This document shows positions 24,046-33,548 of a DNA stretch of 64,000 nt, piece by piece. This DNA is from Halomonas sp. SpR8 (GTDB lineage Bacteria; Pseudomonadota; Gammaproteobacteria; Pseudomonadales; Halomonadaceae), in assembly GCF_031010195.1 (NCBI RefSeq), contig NZ_JAUAMC010000001.1:682001-746000 (forward strand). The letters are read 5' to 3'. Within the stretch, counting starts at the first letter, position 1. Each line of letters starts with the position of its first letter. The notes under the pieces were generated by a model, which did not search any database, had not been told where the DNA came from, and worked only from the letters and a program-made list of their open reading frames with translations. The position numbers were made by a program, and so were the translations under genes.

Positions 24046-26283
24046 TTAAAGGATTATCTTTTTAAAATTTTTGAGCCAGCTCAATACCTGGTGGGCGGGC
24101 ATGGGTTTTGAGAGCCAGTAACCTTGTATGTAATCACACTTCATTTGTGAAAGAATCTTTGCCGTTTCTAAATTTTCTACGCCCTCTGCGATGACTTTTA
24201 ACTCAAGAAGATGACCTAAATCAATAGTTGAACGTACAATTGCCAGATTGCCACTCTCAGAGCAAAGTTTAAGAATAAATGTTTTGTCAATTTTTAGCTC
24301 ATTGACAGGCAGCTTTGTTAACTGTGCTAATGATGAATAACCTGTGCCAAAATCATCAATCGCAAGTAAAATTCCCAAATTTGAAATGTCATCTAAAACT
24401 TTAATGGTGGTGGCTGTGTCTTGCATTGCTGTGCTTTCTGTTATTTCAATAGATAGCTGCCATGGTTTTATATCATAAGTGGAGAAAAGGTAAGATAGCT
24501 TCTCCGGTAGTGTCGGATCAGTAAGATCACTGGTTGATAAGTTGATGGCAACTGATAATAGATGTCCACGTTGTTTCCAGATATGTAGTTGCTGAAAAAT
24601 ATTTTTTAGCATCCATTGACTTAAAATACTCATATTGCCAGAACGCTCGGCTAATTCAATGAACTCATCTGGGAATATCAAACCTAAAGTAGGATGATAC
24701 CAACGCATTAAAGCTTCGAAATGTTCCACCCTACCTGATTTGATATCAAGTTTTGGTTGATATTCTATCCAAAATTCATGATTGGCGAGAGCTGGCTTTA
24801 AACTATTAATTATAATTTCCTTTCGGCGATACACTTCTTCCAGCTCATCGGTATAGAGTTCAATTCTAACATCTTTGTTGCGCGCTTGTTGTAACGCGAT
24901 ATCTGCACGTCTTAATAGAGTTTGGGTGTCGTCTCCGTTGAGAGGATGACTGACTTGACCCACTGAAAAAAAAGGGTTTATTTTTATGTTTTCGCCAATT
25001 GAAACTGGTATTGCTAGCGTTTGAAATAAAAGGTTTAGCCAGTTTTTGTCTATAGTTTCGTAATCTGTAACTATTAAAAATTCATTGTTGTGTAGACGAA
25101 ATATTTGATTGGATGTAGATGCTAAGCTGCTAAGTCTTTTGGCAATTATGGATATATACTGATCCCCAATTTCATAGCCAAATGAAGCGTTGATTGATCG
25201 TAAGTGATGCAATGCTAATCGCATAATAATAAAATTTTCTTGCTCGTTAATTTTTGTCTCTAATGCCTCGATTATAGTTTGATAGTTGTGAGTGGTTATT
25301 AGGTTTTCATGTTTTTGTATATGGCTTAATGTTTGGTCGTATTTATTGATTTTTTTAGACAGCGAAGCTAAAGAATTAGTGACTGAACTTGTTTCAGTGT
25401 ACCGGTGTATGGATTTAGGAACTGAAATCTGTCGATTGTTGTCGATACTCTTTGATACGCGATAAAGCTCTTTTAAGGGAGTGCTGATATATGCGGAAAT
25501 TAATGCGACTATTAAAGCTAGGGCTAGTAATAAGATGGCGAAAAATATCAGGTCTTTTCTATATTCAAAGATTGTTCCTCTGATTGATTCGTTTTTATTT
25601 ATGAAGGCTAAAATCTTTTCTTGTTCATTTTTATGGATAAGTGCTGTAATAGCAGTAGATGATATATCTGTATTATTGTTTTCACTACTGTTTTCGCCAT
25701 TGTTTTGATTTGTCATTCTCATGAAGTGAATGCGGGTATTGTCTAGAAGAGCTGATGAATCGGAAGCTATACTGTCGAGTGAGAAGCCAAAGCTGATAGT
25801 ACCCAAGAAACTAGGTGATGCGATGAATGTTGTTACTGATTTATAAATTTTACCATTGAGTAAGATAAAATTACTGAGGTTTAGTGATGATGGCGTTAGT
25901 GCTGAAGAATTGATCAGTGGCGTAGGTTCGCTTTTTTGGAAACTTGATGCTTTAATACTTCCTTCTAAATCTGTGATAATCCAAAAGCTATCATCTTCGG
26001 TTAGATAATAGTTGTTGATTAGTGAGGAAGTTTTTTCGATATCATTAGTGCCTAAAAGGTTGAAGAATAGAGCGTCATTTTTCAAAAGAGAAAGGGAGGC
26101 TTCTAGTTTATTAGTCTTTTTATCTATCTTGTATCTTACATAATCAAGTGATTTTTTTGATATTTCATTGGTTCGTTTATTATTTTTTATGTAGTCTGTA
26201 TGTAAATAGTAAGCCCCCGAAAATAGTTGGGATAATATTGTAAAACCTAGCAATAAGATGAATAACTGTTTTCTAAAACTCAT
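24046..26283 (-). CDS. Membrane protein with degenerate GGDEF and intact EAL domain (probable c-di-GMP phosphodiesterase)
   Basis: 745 residues. Membrane segment about 5-27, then a periplasmic sensor region (about 28-240), a second membrane segment (about 244-268, FFAILLLALALIVALISAYI) and a HAMP-like linker. The GGDEF domain is degenerate: the signature position (about 398-402) reads HNNEF, so cyclase activity is unlikely. The EAL domain keeps FEALMRW (about 520), AIDDFGTGYSSLAQL (about 643) and LKIDKTFIL, so c-di-GMP hydrolysis is likely. The gene and its flanks are much richer in A/T than the neighbours, with many AAA/ATT codons, which suggests acquisition by transfer. Monocistronic; ATG 26283. 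Confidence 0.88.
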   Translation of the reverse strand: MSFRKQLFILLLGFTILSQLFSGAYYLHTDYIKNNKRTNEISKKSLDYVRYKIDKKTNKLEASLSLLKNDALFFNLLGTNDIEKTSSLINNYYLTEDDSFWIITDLEGSIKASSFQKSEPTPLINSSALTPSSLNLSNFILLNGKIYKSVTTFIASPSFLGTISFGFSLDSIASDSSALLDNTRIHFMRMTNQNNGENSSENNNTDISSTAITALIHKNEQEKILAFINKNESIRGTIFEYRKDLIFFAILLLALALIVALISAYISTPLKELYRVSKSIDNNRQISVPKSIHRYTETSSVTNSLASLSKKINKYDQTLSHIQKHENLITTHNYQTIIEALETKINEQENFIIMRLALHHLRSINASFGYEIGDQYISIIAKRLSSLASTSNQIFRLHNNEFLIVTDYETIDKNWLNLLFQTLAIPVSIGENIKINPFFSVGQVSHPLNGDDTQTLLRRADIALQQARNKDVRIELYTDELEEVYRRKEIIINSLKPALANHEFWIEYQPKLDIKSGRVEHFEALMRWYHPTLGLIFPDEFIELAERSGNMSILSQWMLKNIFQQLHIWKQRGHLLSVAINLSTSDLTDPTLPEKLSYLFSTYDIKPWQLSIEITESTAMQDTATTIKVLDDISNLGILLAIDDFGTGYSSLAQLTKLPVNELKIDKTFILKLCSESGNLAIVRSTIDLGHLLELKVIAEGVENLETAKILSQMKCDYIQGYWLSKPMPAHQVLSWLKNFKKIIL

Positions 26284-26853
26284 GATTTTCCCAACGTCAA
26301 AAGATTTATATTAGTATTTTTAGTGACTTGCATTATATGTTTGTTAGAAATTGGTATGAGGTTGTTTTCGATTAGTTACGTATGTTTAAAGACAAATGGT
26401 GCAGCCTATATTTTTCAATGCATACAAAATTCTATTTTATATTTTAGAAAGCTGTAGTGTATATTGAGTTTATGTTAATAATAAGCTTGATAATTCATAA
26501 TGATCAGTTAGTTTAGTGATAATTCCTATCAAAAAGGTATTGAGGTGATGCCTCTCCACCATCACATAGTCCTCTACACCCAGCGAATCTAGCATATTCG
26601 CTTTAAGCGCGCTGTTTTGCCAGCATAAGTTCTCGATTTTCAGACCTTGCTTCAACGGTACATAAGCTCCAGGGTTGCTACGGGCTAGTCATGGGCGAAT
26701 GTGTATGCCGGATGACTTGGTGACTCCACCACCCAATATTTGCAAAAAAAGAGTAAACAATAGGGAAAGCGGCTTGATTGAGTGGCACTCCGGCTAAACA
26801 GTGGTTAAATTGAATACTGAAGAAACAGTGTTCGATAACTGCGGAGATAAGCA
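26284..26853. other. AT-rich gap of 570 bp with no convincing gene
   Basis: The part next to the EAL gene (to about 26520) is strongly A/T-rich, then composition returns to that of the chromosome. A 61-codon minus-strand frame at 26470-26655 spans this change and starts with TTG; it has no ribosome-binding site and I do not recognise it. The segment near 26700-26850 should hold the promoter of the Tat-type protein gene, but no clear -35/-10 is seen. Confidence 0.5.
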
Positions 26854-27261
26854 ATGAGCCCTCAAGATGAAGCAACAACCTTACTGAAGCAGCGTCGTTC
26901 TCGCCGTCAGGTATTGGCAAGTCTAGGGCTAGGAGCGGCTGCTCTTTATGTGGCCCCTACGCTGCTCTCTATGGACCAAGCTGAAGCCCATGAACGCCGT
27001 CACTCTCGTCCTAGCGGCCATCACCCACACAGGCATTCACGGCGCCGCCACTCAAAGCCTAGCCATTCGCGGCCCTACTATTCACGTCCCGGTTACTCAA
27101 GGCCTGATTATTCTCGGCCTGAATATACCCGCAACGGCTATTCGCGCTCACCTTATCACCACCATCAGGGGCGGCCCTATGGGCGTGACGAACGCTCGCG
27201 CTGGGAGCGTGATGGTGTGATTGAGCTGCGAATCAGTCGCCTACTGCCGATCCGCTGGTGA
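26854..27261 (+). CDS. Tat-signal small basic protein with YSRP-type repeats, unknown function
   Basis: 135 residues from ATG 26854, preceded by gcggagataagca. The N-terminal LLKQRRSRRQVLASLGLGAA followed by hydrophobic residues and AEA looks like a twin-arginine signal. The mature part is extremely rich in His, Arg, Ser, Tyr and Pro: HSRP- and HSRR-type motifs, then six tyrosine-centred repeats (YSRPG, YSRPD, YSRPE, YTRNG, YSRSP and a YYSRP start), ending RLLPIRW. There is no enzymatic domain. The next gene begins within 9 bp and encodes an HprK-like/PqqD-like protein, so this may be its peptide or protein substrate; that is inference. Confidence 0.65.
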   Translation: MSPQDEATTLLKQRRSRRQVLASLGLGAAALYVAPTLLSMDQAEAHERRHSRPSGHHPHRHSRRRHSKPSHSRPYYSRPGYSRPDYSRPEYTRNGYSRSPYHHHQGRPYGRDERSRWERDGVIELRISRLLPIRW

Positions 27262-27269
27262 GGTCGACC

Positions 27270-28487
27270 ATGCTAGCGTCAGACGCCTTAACCACCGATT
27301 ACGCGTTACCCGGAATAGGCCCTTGTATTCGCTTGGTTAACGCGCAGCCACTACTGCCGGTTTTGCAACAAGCGATGCCGGGTTGGGCGTTATCTGCATG
27401 CACACGTCAGCCGACAGAACCGGCTATCTGCGTTTGGCAGAAAGAGAAGGGGTTTTGGCAGCAGGCACCGGCGCTGCCACAAGGTATATGGCTAGAAACG
27501 CCCGTAAGCACGGCATGTAGCGTAATAGCGGATGTAGCCGGGGCGTTTTTACGCCAGCACTCCGACTATATTGGTCTGCACTGTGGGGCGGCGGAAATAG
27601 AGGGGCAGTTGGTGATTTTTCCTGAATCTCACCGTGCCGGTAAAAGCACCTTTACCGCCGCGTTGGCTGCCGCTGGCTATCGAGTTTTTGGTGATGATGT
27701 GGTGGCCCTAACGCCCGAAGGGGAAGGTATGTCGCTTGGCATCGCCCCGCGGCTGCGTCTACCACTTCCCACTGCGATGGATGAGGCGTTGCTGGAGTTT
27801 ATCAGTCAACATAGAGGGCCCTCTGATAGCCGCTATGGCTATTTAGCCCTGGATGACACTCAACTGGCTAGCCACGGTGAAAAAAGCCCGGTAGGAGCAA
27901 TCTTATTAATAGACCGGGACAGTCGCGTGACCAACCCCCAACTAACGTCGTTGCAGCACGGGGAAGGGCTGTGGCAACTGTTGAAGCAAAACTTTGCCGA
28001 TACGCTTTCTGATCAAATGCTAATCGCCAAATTTTGGCCCTTGGTGCAGCGAATACCCTGTTTTCTACTGCGTTACTCAGATGCCTATCAAGCGGCAGTA
28101 TTTGTGGGCCGAGAGCTAAAAGATGCGCTCTACGCCCAGCCATCAACGTATACGTCACCTTCACAGGCAGCGGCAATCTCTCCAGCCGCGGCGCTGGAAA
28201 GAAATGATCAGCGTTATTGGCGTGCGCGCCAAGCAGCGCATGAGTACCCGCTCGGCGACGAGCTATTTGTGATTGCTGAAGAGGGCGGCACTATTCACCG
28301 TATGAACGTGACCAGTCGCGCGGTGTGGGCATTGCTGCAACATGAGGCGATGAGTGTTGAAGAGTTAAGCCAAACGCTGGTGGCCTTTTTTATGCCCGTC
28401 TCCCTGGAGCAAGTCCGCAGAGATATGGCTGAGTTACTGGGTCAGTTTTGGGCCGCAGGTTTAATTGAGCCTGCGACAACCAGGTAG
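27270..28487 (+). CDS. HprK-related kinase fused to a PqqD-like peptide-binding domain
   Basis: 405 residues from ATG 27270 (taggt-type site tgaggt at 27259-27264 gives good spacing; a GTG at 27258 overlapping the previous stop is possible). The central domain has a P-loop-like FPESHRAGKSTFTAALAAAG (about 118-137), with the first P-loop Gly replaced, and a Walker-B-like VFGDDVVALTPEG, as in HPr kinase-related proteins. The last 85 residues (from about 320: GDELFVIAEEGGTIHRMNVT to FWAAGLIE) match PqqD-type domains that present precursor peptides to modifying enzymes. Related HprK-type enzymes phosphorylate lasso peptides. It is probably co-transcribed with the Tat-type repeat protein. Confidence 0.75.
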   Translation: MLASDALTTDYALPGIGPCIRLVNAQPLLPVLQQAMPGWALSACTRQPTEPAICVWQKEKGFWQQAPALPQGIWLETPVSTACSVIADVAGAFLRQHSDYIGLHCGAAEIEGQLVIFPESHRAGKSTFTAALAAAGYRVFGDDVVALTPEGEGMSLGIAPRLRLPLPTAMDEALLEFISQHRGPSDSRYGYLALDDTQLASHGEKSPVGAILLIDRDSRVTNPQLTSLQHGEGLWQLLKQNFADTLSDQMLIAKFWPLVQRIPCFLLRYSDAYQAAVFVGRELKDALYAQPSTYTSPSQAAAISPAAALERNDQRYWRARQAAHEYPLGDELFVIAEEGGTIHRMNVTSRAVWALLQHEAMSVEELSQTLVAFFMPVSLEQVRRDMAELLGQFWAAGLIEPATTR

Positions 28488-28501
28488 CGTGATTAGCGCG
28501 A

Positions 28502-29095
28502 TTAACGCGGTGCAAACGCACGCCAGGTATCTCGCCAGGCATGCATGACCCGCTCCGGGTACCAGGTTTCCCCCAAGCTGCCGTTATAACGTGCCAGCGC
28601 CCGAGTGAAGTCGCCATTTTCGATAGCCAGATAGTGCGCCAGAATCGTACATCCATAGCGCAAGTTGCGCGGCGGGTGCGTCAAATCGTCAAGCGGCAGG
28701 CCAAGCTCACTGACCCAAAAAGGCATTATTTGCATCAGGCCGACCGCACCTGCGGAGGAGATCGCATCGGCTTTAAAGGCGCTCTCGACTTGGATCAAGG
28801 CTAACACCAAATCCGGCGGTAGCCCTGCCAGCCGGGCTTCTTGATAGATGTGTGTTAGCAGCATTTGGCGCTGTTCAGGATTGCGAACAAAGCGTGCAAG
28901 CGGCGTATCCATACGAGCACGCCATTGACGCGCAATCCACTGCTGCTGAGACGTTTGATGCTGTTGATTAGCCGCTTCAAGGGTAGCGGACAGGGGGGGA
29001 GATAGCGGCTGAGCGGCCACTAGGCTTGTCGCTATAAACCCAGTGCCGCTCAGCAAGATCCCGCGTAGGGTTATTACTTTAGCTAGCTTTCTCAC
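28502..29095 (-). CDS. Lytic transglycosylase (SLT domain), exported
   Basis: 197 residues from GTG 29095, overlapping the proS 3' end by 17 bp; the frame extends 25 codons further into proS but only from this GTG is a signal peptide formed ([17 protein letters not shown], then IATSLVAAQ with cleavage likely after VAA). The SLT catalytic Glu is in [18 protein letters not shown], followed by [11 protein letters not shown] and [12 protein letters not shown]. It cleaves peptidoglycan glycan strands to anhydro-muropeptides in the periplasm. No clear ribosome-binding site, so translational coupling to proS is likely. Confidence 0.85.
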   Translation of the reverse strand: MRKLAKVITLRGILLSGTGFIATSLVAAQPLSPPLSATLEAANQQHQTSQQQWIARQWRARMDTPLARFVRNPEQRQMLLTHIYQEARLAGLPPDLVLALIQVESAFKADAISSAGAVGLMQIMPFWVSELGLPLDDLTHPPRNLRYGCTILAHYLAIENGDFTRALARYNGSLGETWYPERVMHAWRDTWRAFAPR

Positions 29096-30797
29096 GCAGA
29101 AAATCAACGATTTGATCCGCAGGCACCATGGTGGCTTCGCTATCTCGGCGGCCTTTGTACTCCAGTTCACCGTTGTCTAGACCACGATCACCGATCACCA
29201 AGCGGTGTGGAACCCCCATTAGTTCTAAATCGGCAAATTTAACTCCAGGGCGAGTATCGCGATCATCCAGCAGCACGTCTAAACCGGCAGCGCTCAGCGC
29301 TTGATAAAGACGCTCGGACTCTTCGCGGACACGCTGGGATTTGTGCGCGTTCATGGGTACCAGTGCCACCTGGAAGGGGGCAATGGCGTTGGGCCAGATA
29401 ATGCCCGAGTCATCGTGGTTCTGTTCAATGGCTGCAGCGACCACGCGGGTCACGCCGATGCCGTAACAGCCCATCCACGGCTGGCTGGTTTTGCCATTGT
29501 CGCCGAGTACGTTGGCGTTCATGGCCTGGGAATACTTTTGGCCAAGCTGGAAAACGTGGCCAACTTCGATGCCGCGCTTGATCGAGAGCGTGCCCTGGCC
29601 ATCGGGCGACGGATCGCCTTCCACTACATTGCGCAGGTCGGCCACTTCTGGCAGGGCAACGTCGCGCTCCCAGTTAATGCCGAAGTAGTGCTTGCCTTCA
29701 ATATTGGCACCCGCCCCAAAGTCGCTCATTAGGGCAACGCTGCGGTCGGCAATAATGGGCATATTGAGGTTCACTGGGCCAAGCGAGCCAAAGCCGGCGC
29801 CGGCTGCTGCGCGAATTTCCTCTTCGCTGCCCATAGTCAGCGGAGCCGCCACTTGAGGAAGGTTTTCTGCTTTTACCTCGTTCAGCTCATGATCGCCACG
29901 CACCAATAGGGCAATCAGGCCACCTTCGGCGGCACGTACGATCAGGGTTTTGACCGTTTTCTCGATGGGTAGATCAAACTGTTCAACCAGGGTGGCAATG
30001 GTTTTGGCGTTAGGTGTATCTACCAGATGCATCTCTTGGGAAGGCGCTTCGCGCTGTATGTCGCTGCCCAGCGGAGCGGGCAGGGCTTCGGCCTTTTCCA
30101 TGTTCGCGGCGTAGTCGGAGGCGTTGGAGAACACGATATCGTCTTCGCCGGAGTCCGCGAGCACGTGGAATTCGTGGGAGCCGGTACCGCCGATAGAGCC
30201 GTTATCGGCGATCACCGGACGAAAGTCGAGGCCCAAACGCGTGAAAATGCGTGTGTAAGCGTCGTACATATCCTGGTAGGTTTGCTTCAACGAGGCTTCA
30301 TCCAAGTGGAAGGAGTACGCATCTTTCATGACGAACTCACGCGAGCGCATTACCCCGAAACGCGGGCGAATCTCGTCGCGAAACTTGGTCTGAATCTGAT
30401 AAAAATTGATCGGCAGCTGTTTATAGCTGGCGATCTCTTTACGCACTAGGTCAGTAATGACTTCTTCGTGAGTCGGGCCAACGCAGTAGTCGCGGTCGTG
30501 ACGGTCTTTGAGACGTAACAGCTCGGGGCCGTACTGCTCCCAGCGGCCAGACTCCTGCCATAGTTCGGCGGGCTGTACTGCGGGCATGAGAACCTCTTGA
30601 GCACCGGCGCGGTTCATCTCTTCGCGCACAATGGCTTCAACTTTACGCAGCGTGCGCAGGCCAAGTGGTAGCCACGTATAAAGCCCTGAGGTTAAACGGC
30701 GAATCATCCCGGCGCGGAGCATTAGCTGATGACTAATGACTTCAGCATCGGCCGGGGTTTCTTTCAGAGTGGCAATCAGTAGTTGGCTGGCGCGCAT
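29079..30797 (-). CDS. proS: Prolyl-tRNA synthetase, bacterial type with editing domain
   Basis: 572 residues from ATG 30797 (family opening [20 protein letters not shown]), matching E. coli ProS length. Class II motifs: motif 2 ([20 protein letters not shown]) and motif 3 ([17 protein letters not shown]), with the INS editing domain between (about 230-390, including [13 protein letters not shown]). It charges tRNA-Pro and hydrolyses mischarged Ala-tRNA. The frame stays open 38 codons upstream, in part because a 15-bp repeat adds AFKNYAFKN-type sequence; that extension is not conserved and is not included. Confidence 0.97.
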   Translation of the reverse strand: MRASQLLIATLKETPADAEVISHQLMLRAGMIRRLTSGLYTWLPLGLRTLRKVEAIVREEMNRAGAQEVLMPAVQPAELWQESGRWEQYGPELLRLKDRHDRDYCVGPTHEEVITDLVRKEIASYKQLPINFYQIQTKFRDEIRPRFGVMRSREFVMKDAYSFHLDEASLKQTYQDMYDAYTRIFTRLGLDFRPVIADNGSIGGTGSHEFHVLADSGEDDIVFSNASDYAANMEKAEALPAPLGSDIQREAPSQEMHLVDTPNAKTIATLVEQFDLPIEKTVKTLIVRAAEGGLIALLVRGDHELNEVKAENLPQVAAPLTMGSEEEIRAAAGAGFGSLGPVNLNMPIIADRSVALMSDFGAGANIEGKHYFGINWERDVALPEVADLRNVVEGDPSPDGQGTLSIKRGIEVGHVFQLGQKYSQAMNANVLGDNGKTSQPWMGCYGIGVTRVVAAAIEQNHDDSGIIWPNAIAPFQVALVPMNAHKSQRVREESERLYQALSAAGLDVLLDDRDTRPGVKFADLELMGVPHRLVIGDRGLDNGELEYKGRRDSEATMVPADQIVDFLREKAS

Positions 30798-30815
30798 GGG
30801 CGTGGGCATTCCTTG

Positions 30816-30845
30816 GTTTTTGAAAGCGTAGTTTTTGAAAGCGCA
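30816..30845 (-). repeat. 15-bp tandem repeat just upstream of proS
   Basis: gtttttgaaagcgta and gtttttgaaagcgca follow each other directly 18 bp before the proS start. On the proS strand the unit contains TTTCAAAAAC, like the units at 34628 and in the subtilase gene. Confidence 0.8.
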
Positions 30846-31052
30846 GTTATTAAAAACGTGCTTGTAAGCGTTGAATGCTGGCATTGTACGGCCTAGTGGT
30901 TGACGCGGCAAAATAGTCCTTATCGCTAAATCATCTATGCTTTTAAATCGCTGTGCTAAACTTATCGAGTTTTATGGCGCGGTAGTCGGCAAAAAACCAA
31001 AGCGCAACACGCTATATCGGCTATCGTTACTTTTTTGTTTGAGGGAACCTCC

Positions 31053-31487
31053 ATGCATCAAGCAGTTCGTCGCTGGTTAACCGGGGCCGTGATCGGCGTC
31101 TCAATTGTTTCATTAAGTGGTTGCGGTACTCTTTTTCACCCAGAGCGAAAAGGGCAATTGAGCGGTGATATTGATCCGGTAATCGCAGTTGCCAACGGCG
31201 TGGGACTGCTGTTTTTTATTGTGCCAGGTGTGATTGCCTACGCCGTGGATTTTTCTAATGGCACCATCTACCTGCCGGGCCGTAACAGCGCCTCAGTCGA
31301 TGTGCACAACTTAGACGACACTATGGATTTAGCTTCCCTCGAAAAATTGCTCTCTGAGAAAGCCGGCCAGCCGGTAAGTTTAGAGAGTGAGCTGATCATG
31401 ATTGAAGAGATGGAAAATCTGGATGAAGCGCTGGCCATGGTACGTATGTCTGGCGTACTGGATGAAGAGAAGCTTTCTGCCATGTAA
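31053..31487 (+). CDS. Small lipoprotein, unknown function
   Basis: 144 residues from ATG 31053, with gaggg 8 nt before it. A signal peptide with lipobox VSLSGC places the acylated Cys at about residue 24. A hydrophobic segment (about 47-70, AVANGVGLLFFIVPGVIAYAV) and the motif DFSNGTIYLPG follow; this resembles a family of polyserine/YceK-type lipoproteins with an embedded hydrophobic stretch. The acidic C-terminal half carries helices. Monocistronic with its own terminator. Confidence 0.8.
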   Translation: MHQAVRRWLTGAVIGVSIVSLSGCGTLFHPERKGQLSGDIDPVIAVANGVGLLFFIVPGVIAYAVDFSNGTIYLPGRNSASVDVHNLDDTMDLASLEKLLSEKAGQPVSLESELIMIEEMENLDEALAMVRMSGVLDEEKLSAM

Positions 31488-31513
31488 TGCTATGCCGCAA
31501 AAAAACAAACCCC

Positions 31514-31546
31514 CAGTTGGGCTTAACGCCTAGCTGAGATTTTTTT
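31514..31546 (+). terminator. Terminator after the lipoprotein gene
   Basis: Stem cagttgggc/gcctagctg (9 bp, two G-U pairs), loop ttaac, followed by agatttttt. Confidence 0.7.
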
Positions 31547-31584
31547 GTTGATCGCTGTCGTTTGGCTAAGCATATTAGTCAGGA

Positions 31585-32448
31585 TTAGCAATACTCTGAG
31601 AGCGCGGCTAGCGCCTGGGTGCGGAGCCAAGCGATTTCATCGGCCCATATCTCGGGCTCGACGGTCTCTAAAATCATCGGAATGGCGTTAATCCGCGGCT
31701 CTTGCATGATGGTGGTGAAGGCGGGCAGGCCGATGTTGCCTTTACCCAGGCTGTGGTGGCGATCCACGCGGCTGGCAAAGTTGCTTTTAGCATCGTTTAA
31801 GTGCATCCCGCGTAGGTACTCAAACCCCACCACTTTACCGAGCTCATCCAGGGTTGCTTGAGTCGCCTCTGCATTGCGCAAATCGTAGCCTGCCGCAAAG
31901 GCGTGGCAGGTATCAATACATACCCCAACGCGGGTTTTATCGTCCACGTGGGCAATGATTTCGGCTAAATGCTCGAAGCGCCAGCCCAGGTTGGTACCTT
32001 GCCCCGCCGTATTTTCAATTACTGCCGTGACGCCTTGAGTATGCGCTAGTGCTTCATTGACGGATTCCGCAATACGCTTTAAGCAGTCGCTTTCGCTGAT
32101 TTTATTTAAGTGGCTGCCGGGGTGAAAATTAAGCAGCGTCAGCCCCAACTGCTCGCAGCGCTGCATCTCATCCAGAAAGGCATCCCGGGATTTGCGCAGG
32201 CCTTCCTGCTCCGGGTGGCCAAGATTAATCAGATAGCTGTCATGGGGCAGAATCTGCTCTGGGGCGAAGCTATGCTCGGCGCAGGCGTCGCGGAAGGCTT
32301 GAATCGCTTCATCGGTGAGCGGCTTACCTTGCCACTGGCGCTGATTTTTAGTGAACAGCGCAAAGGCGTCTGCGCCAATGGCTACCGCTCGGTGTACGGC
32401 TTGGTCTGCACCGCCAGCGGCGCTCACGTGGGCTCCTAGGTATTTCAC
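31585..32448 (-). CDS. nfo: Endonuclease IV (AP endonuclease)
   Basis: 287 residues from GTG 32448, which sits 5 nt after a perfect aaggagg and gives the family start [12 protein letters not shown]. Zinc-ligand motifs are present: [39 protein letters not shown], and [20 protein letters not shown]. It incises DNA 5' to abasic sites in base excision repair. Downstream of the GDPD gene in the same direction (43-bp gap). Confidence 0.97.
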   Translation of the reverse strand: MKYLGAHVSAAGGADQAVHRAVAIGADAFALFTKNQRQWQGKPLTDEAIQAFRDACAEHSFAPEQILPHDSYLINLGHPEQEGLRKSRDAFLDEMQRCEQLGLTLLNFHPGSHLNKISESDCLKRIAESVNEALAHTQGVTAVIENTAGQGTNLGWRFEHLAEIIAHVDDKTRVGVCIDTCHAFAAGYDLRNAEATQATLDELGKVVGFEYLRGMHLNDAKSNFASRVDRHHSLGKGNIGLPAFTTIMQEPRINAIPMILETVEPEIWADEIAWLRTQALAALSEYC

Positions 32449-32491
32449 GGTAGCCTCCTTGTCAGTGTTTGAGCTTATCATGCGTTTGAAC

Positions 32492-33250
32492 TTATCCATG
32501 GCTATCTAAAAAGCGCTTGAACACGGCGGGTTCATCGGTGATAACGCTACCGATACCCCACGCCCAACGGCTATGAAAGGCACTGGGATCATTGGCGGTA
32601 TAGCACAAAATTTGATAGCCATCGCGCTGCATGGCGTCGGCTTGAGCACGCTTTAAGCGTGGCCAGTGAGGGTGCACGCTGAATGCTTCAATGGCCTCGC
32701 ACTGCTCACGCCAGCTTCTAGGCACGCTACCGAACAGCACGCCCAGGGCCAGCCGCTCTGTGCTAGCAAACTGACGGCAATGGGTAAGGGCGCTGGCATT
32801 GAAGGATGAGATAATCAAACGCTCGGGGGGGAGCGTATCGAGCATTTCCGGCAGCGTGCGTTCAACCAGCGCGATGGGGTCGCGGCCTTTATTGACCTTT
32901 ATTTCCATATTCACGCCCATTTTCAGCTCATTGAGCAGTGCTAGCATTTGCGCCAAGCTGGGCATTTTCTCACCCGCAAAACGGTCGTCAAACCAACTTC
33001 CTGCATCCAGGGCTTGCGCCTTGGCCCAATCCATGGAGGCAAGCCCGCCGCGGCCGTTTGAGCAACGCGCGACGTCGCTGTCGTGCCAAATCACCGGGGT
33101 GCCGTCACCCAGTAGTTGCACATCCAGCTCGACCCATGTGGCCCCCGCTTGGTGGGCAGCGCGCACCGCTGCAAGGGTGTTTTCTGGGGCGGCGGCGGAG
33201 TAGCCGCGGTGGGCAATGAGTGCGGGTACTTGAATGGCGGGATGCGTCAT
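32492..33250 (-). CDS. ugpQ: Glycerophosphodiester phosphodiesterase (GDPD, UgpQ type)
   Basis: 252 residues, cytoplasmic (no signal peptide). Catalytic signature [19 protein letters not shown], then [19 protein letters not shown] with the His, Glu and Asp ligands, and later [13 protein letters not shown]. It hydrolyses glycerophosphodiesters to glycerol-3-phosphate and an alcohol, which could feed the glycerol pathway encoded 4 kb away. Same orientation as nfo and probably co-transcribed. Confidence 0.9.
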   Translation of the reverse strand: MTHPAIQVPALIAHRGYSAAAPENTLAAVRAAHQAGATWVELDVQLLGDGTPVIWHDSDVARCSNGRGGLASMDWAKAQALDAGSWFDDRFAGEKMPSLAQMLALLNELKMGVNMEIKVNKGRDPIALVERTLPEMLDTLPPERLIISSFNASALTHCRQFASTERLALGVLFGSVPRSWREQCEAIEAFSVHPHWPRLKRAQADAMQRDGYQILCYTANDPSAFHSRWAWGIGSVITDEPAVFKRFLDSHG

Positions 33251-33335
33251 GACAAATCTCTAAGCCTTAGACGATAAAAGAGCACTAATACTAGCATGAG
33301 TGCATGACAGCGGGATTTCATCTCCTTCGTGGCTT

Positions 33336-33433
33336 GATCTTTAAGCCCTGATCTTTAAGCCCTGATCTTTAAGCCCTGATCTTTAAGCCCTGATCCTTAA
33401 ACCCTAGCCCTTAAATTCTGCTCCTTAAACGAC
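33336..33433. repeat. 14-bp tandem repeat, seven units
   Basis: Unit gatctttaagccct: four perfect copies (33336-33391) and three decayed ones (gatccttaaaccct, agcccttaaattct, gctccttaaacgac). It fills the gap between the divergent ugpQ and quinone oxidoreductase genes. The decay gradient points to expansion from the left end. Confidence 0.95.
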
Positions 33434-33548
33434 TGAGGTAAAAAACGCTAGCGTGCTAGCTTGATTTAAACGCCGCGACGCGCTTGTATAACGGCACCTG
33501 TTGCTATGAGTGCTCATAACAAGCTCAATAATTAATAAGGAGATACTA

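Noticed and set aside
26470-26655. 61-codon minus-strand frame in the AT-rich gap
   Set aside because: TTG start without ribosome-binding site, spans a composition boundary, no recognisable domain.
30798-30911. 38-codon N-terminal extension of proS
   Set aside because: Made largely of the 15-bp repeat; ProS proteins begin at the MRASQLL-type start at 30797.
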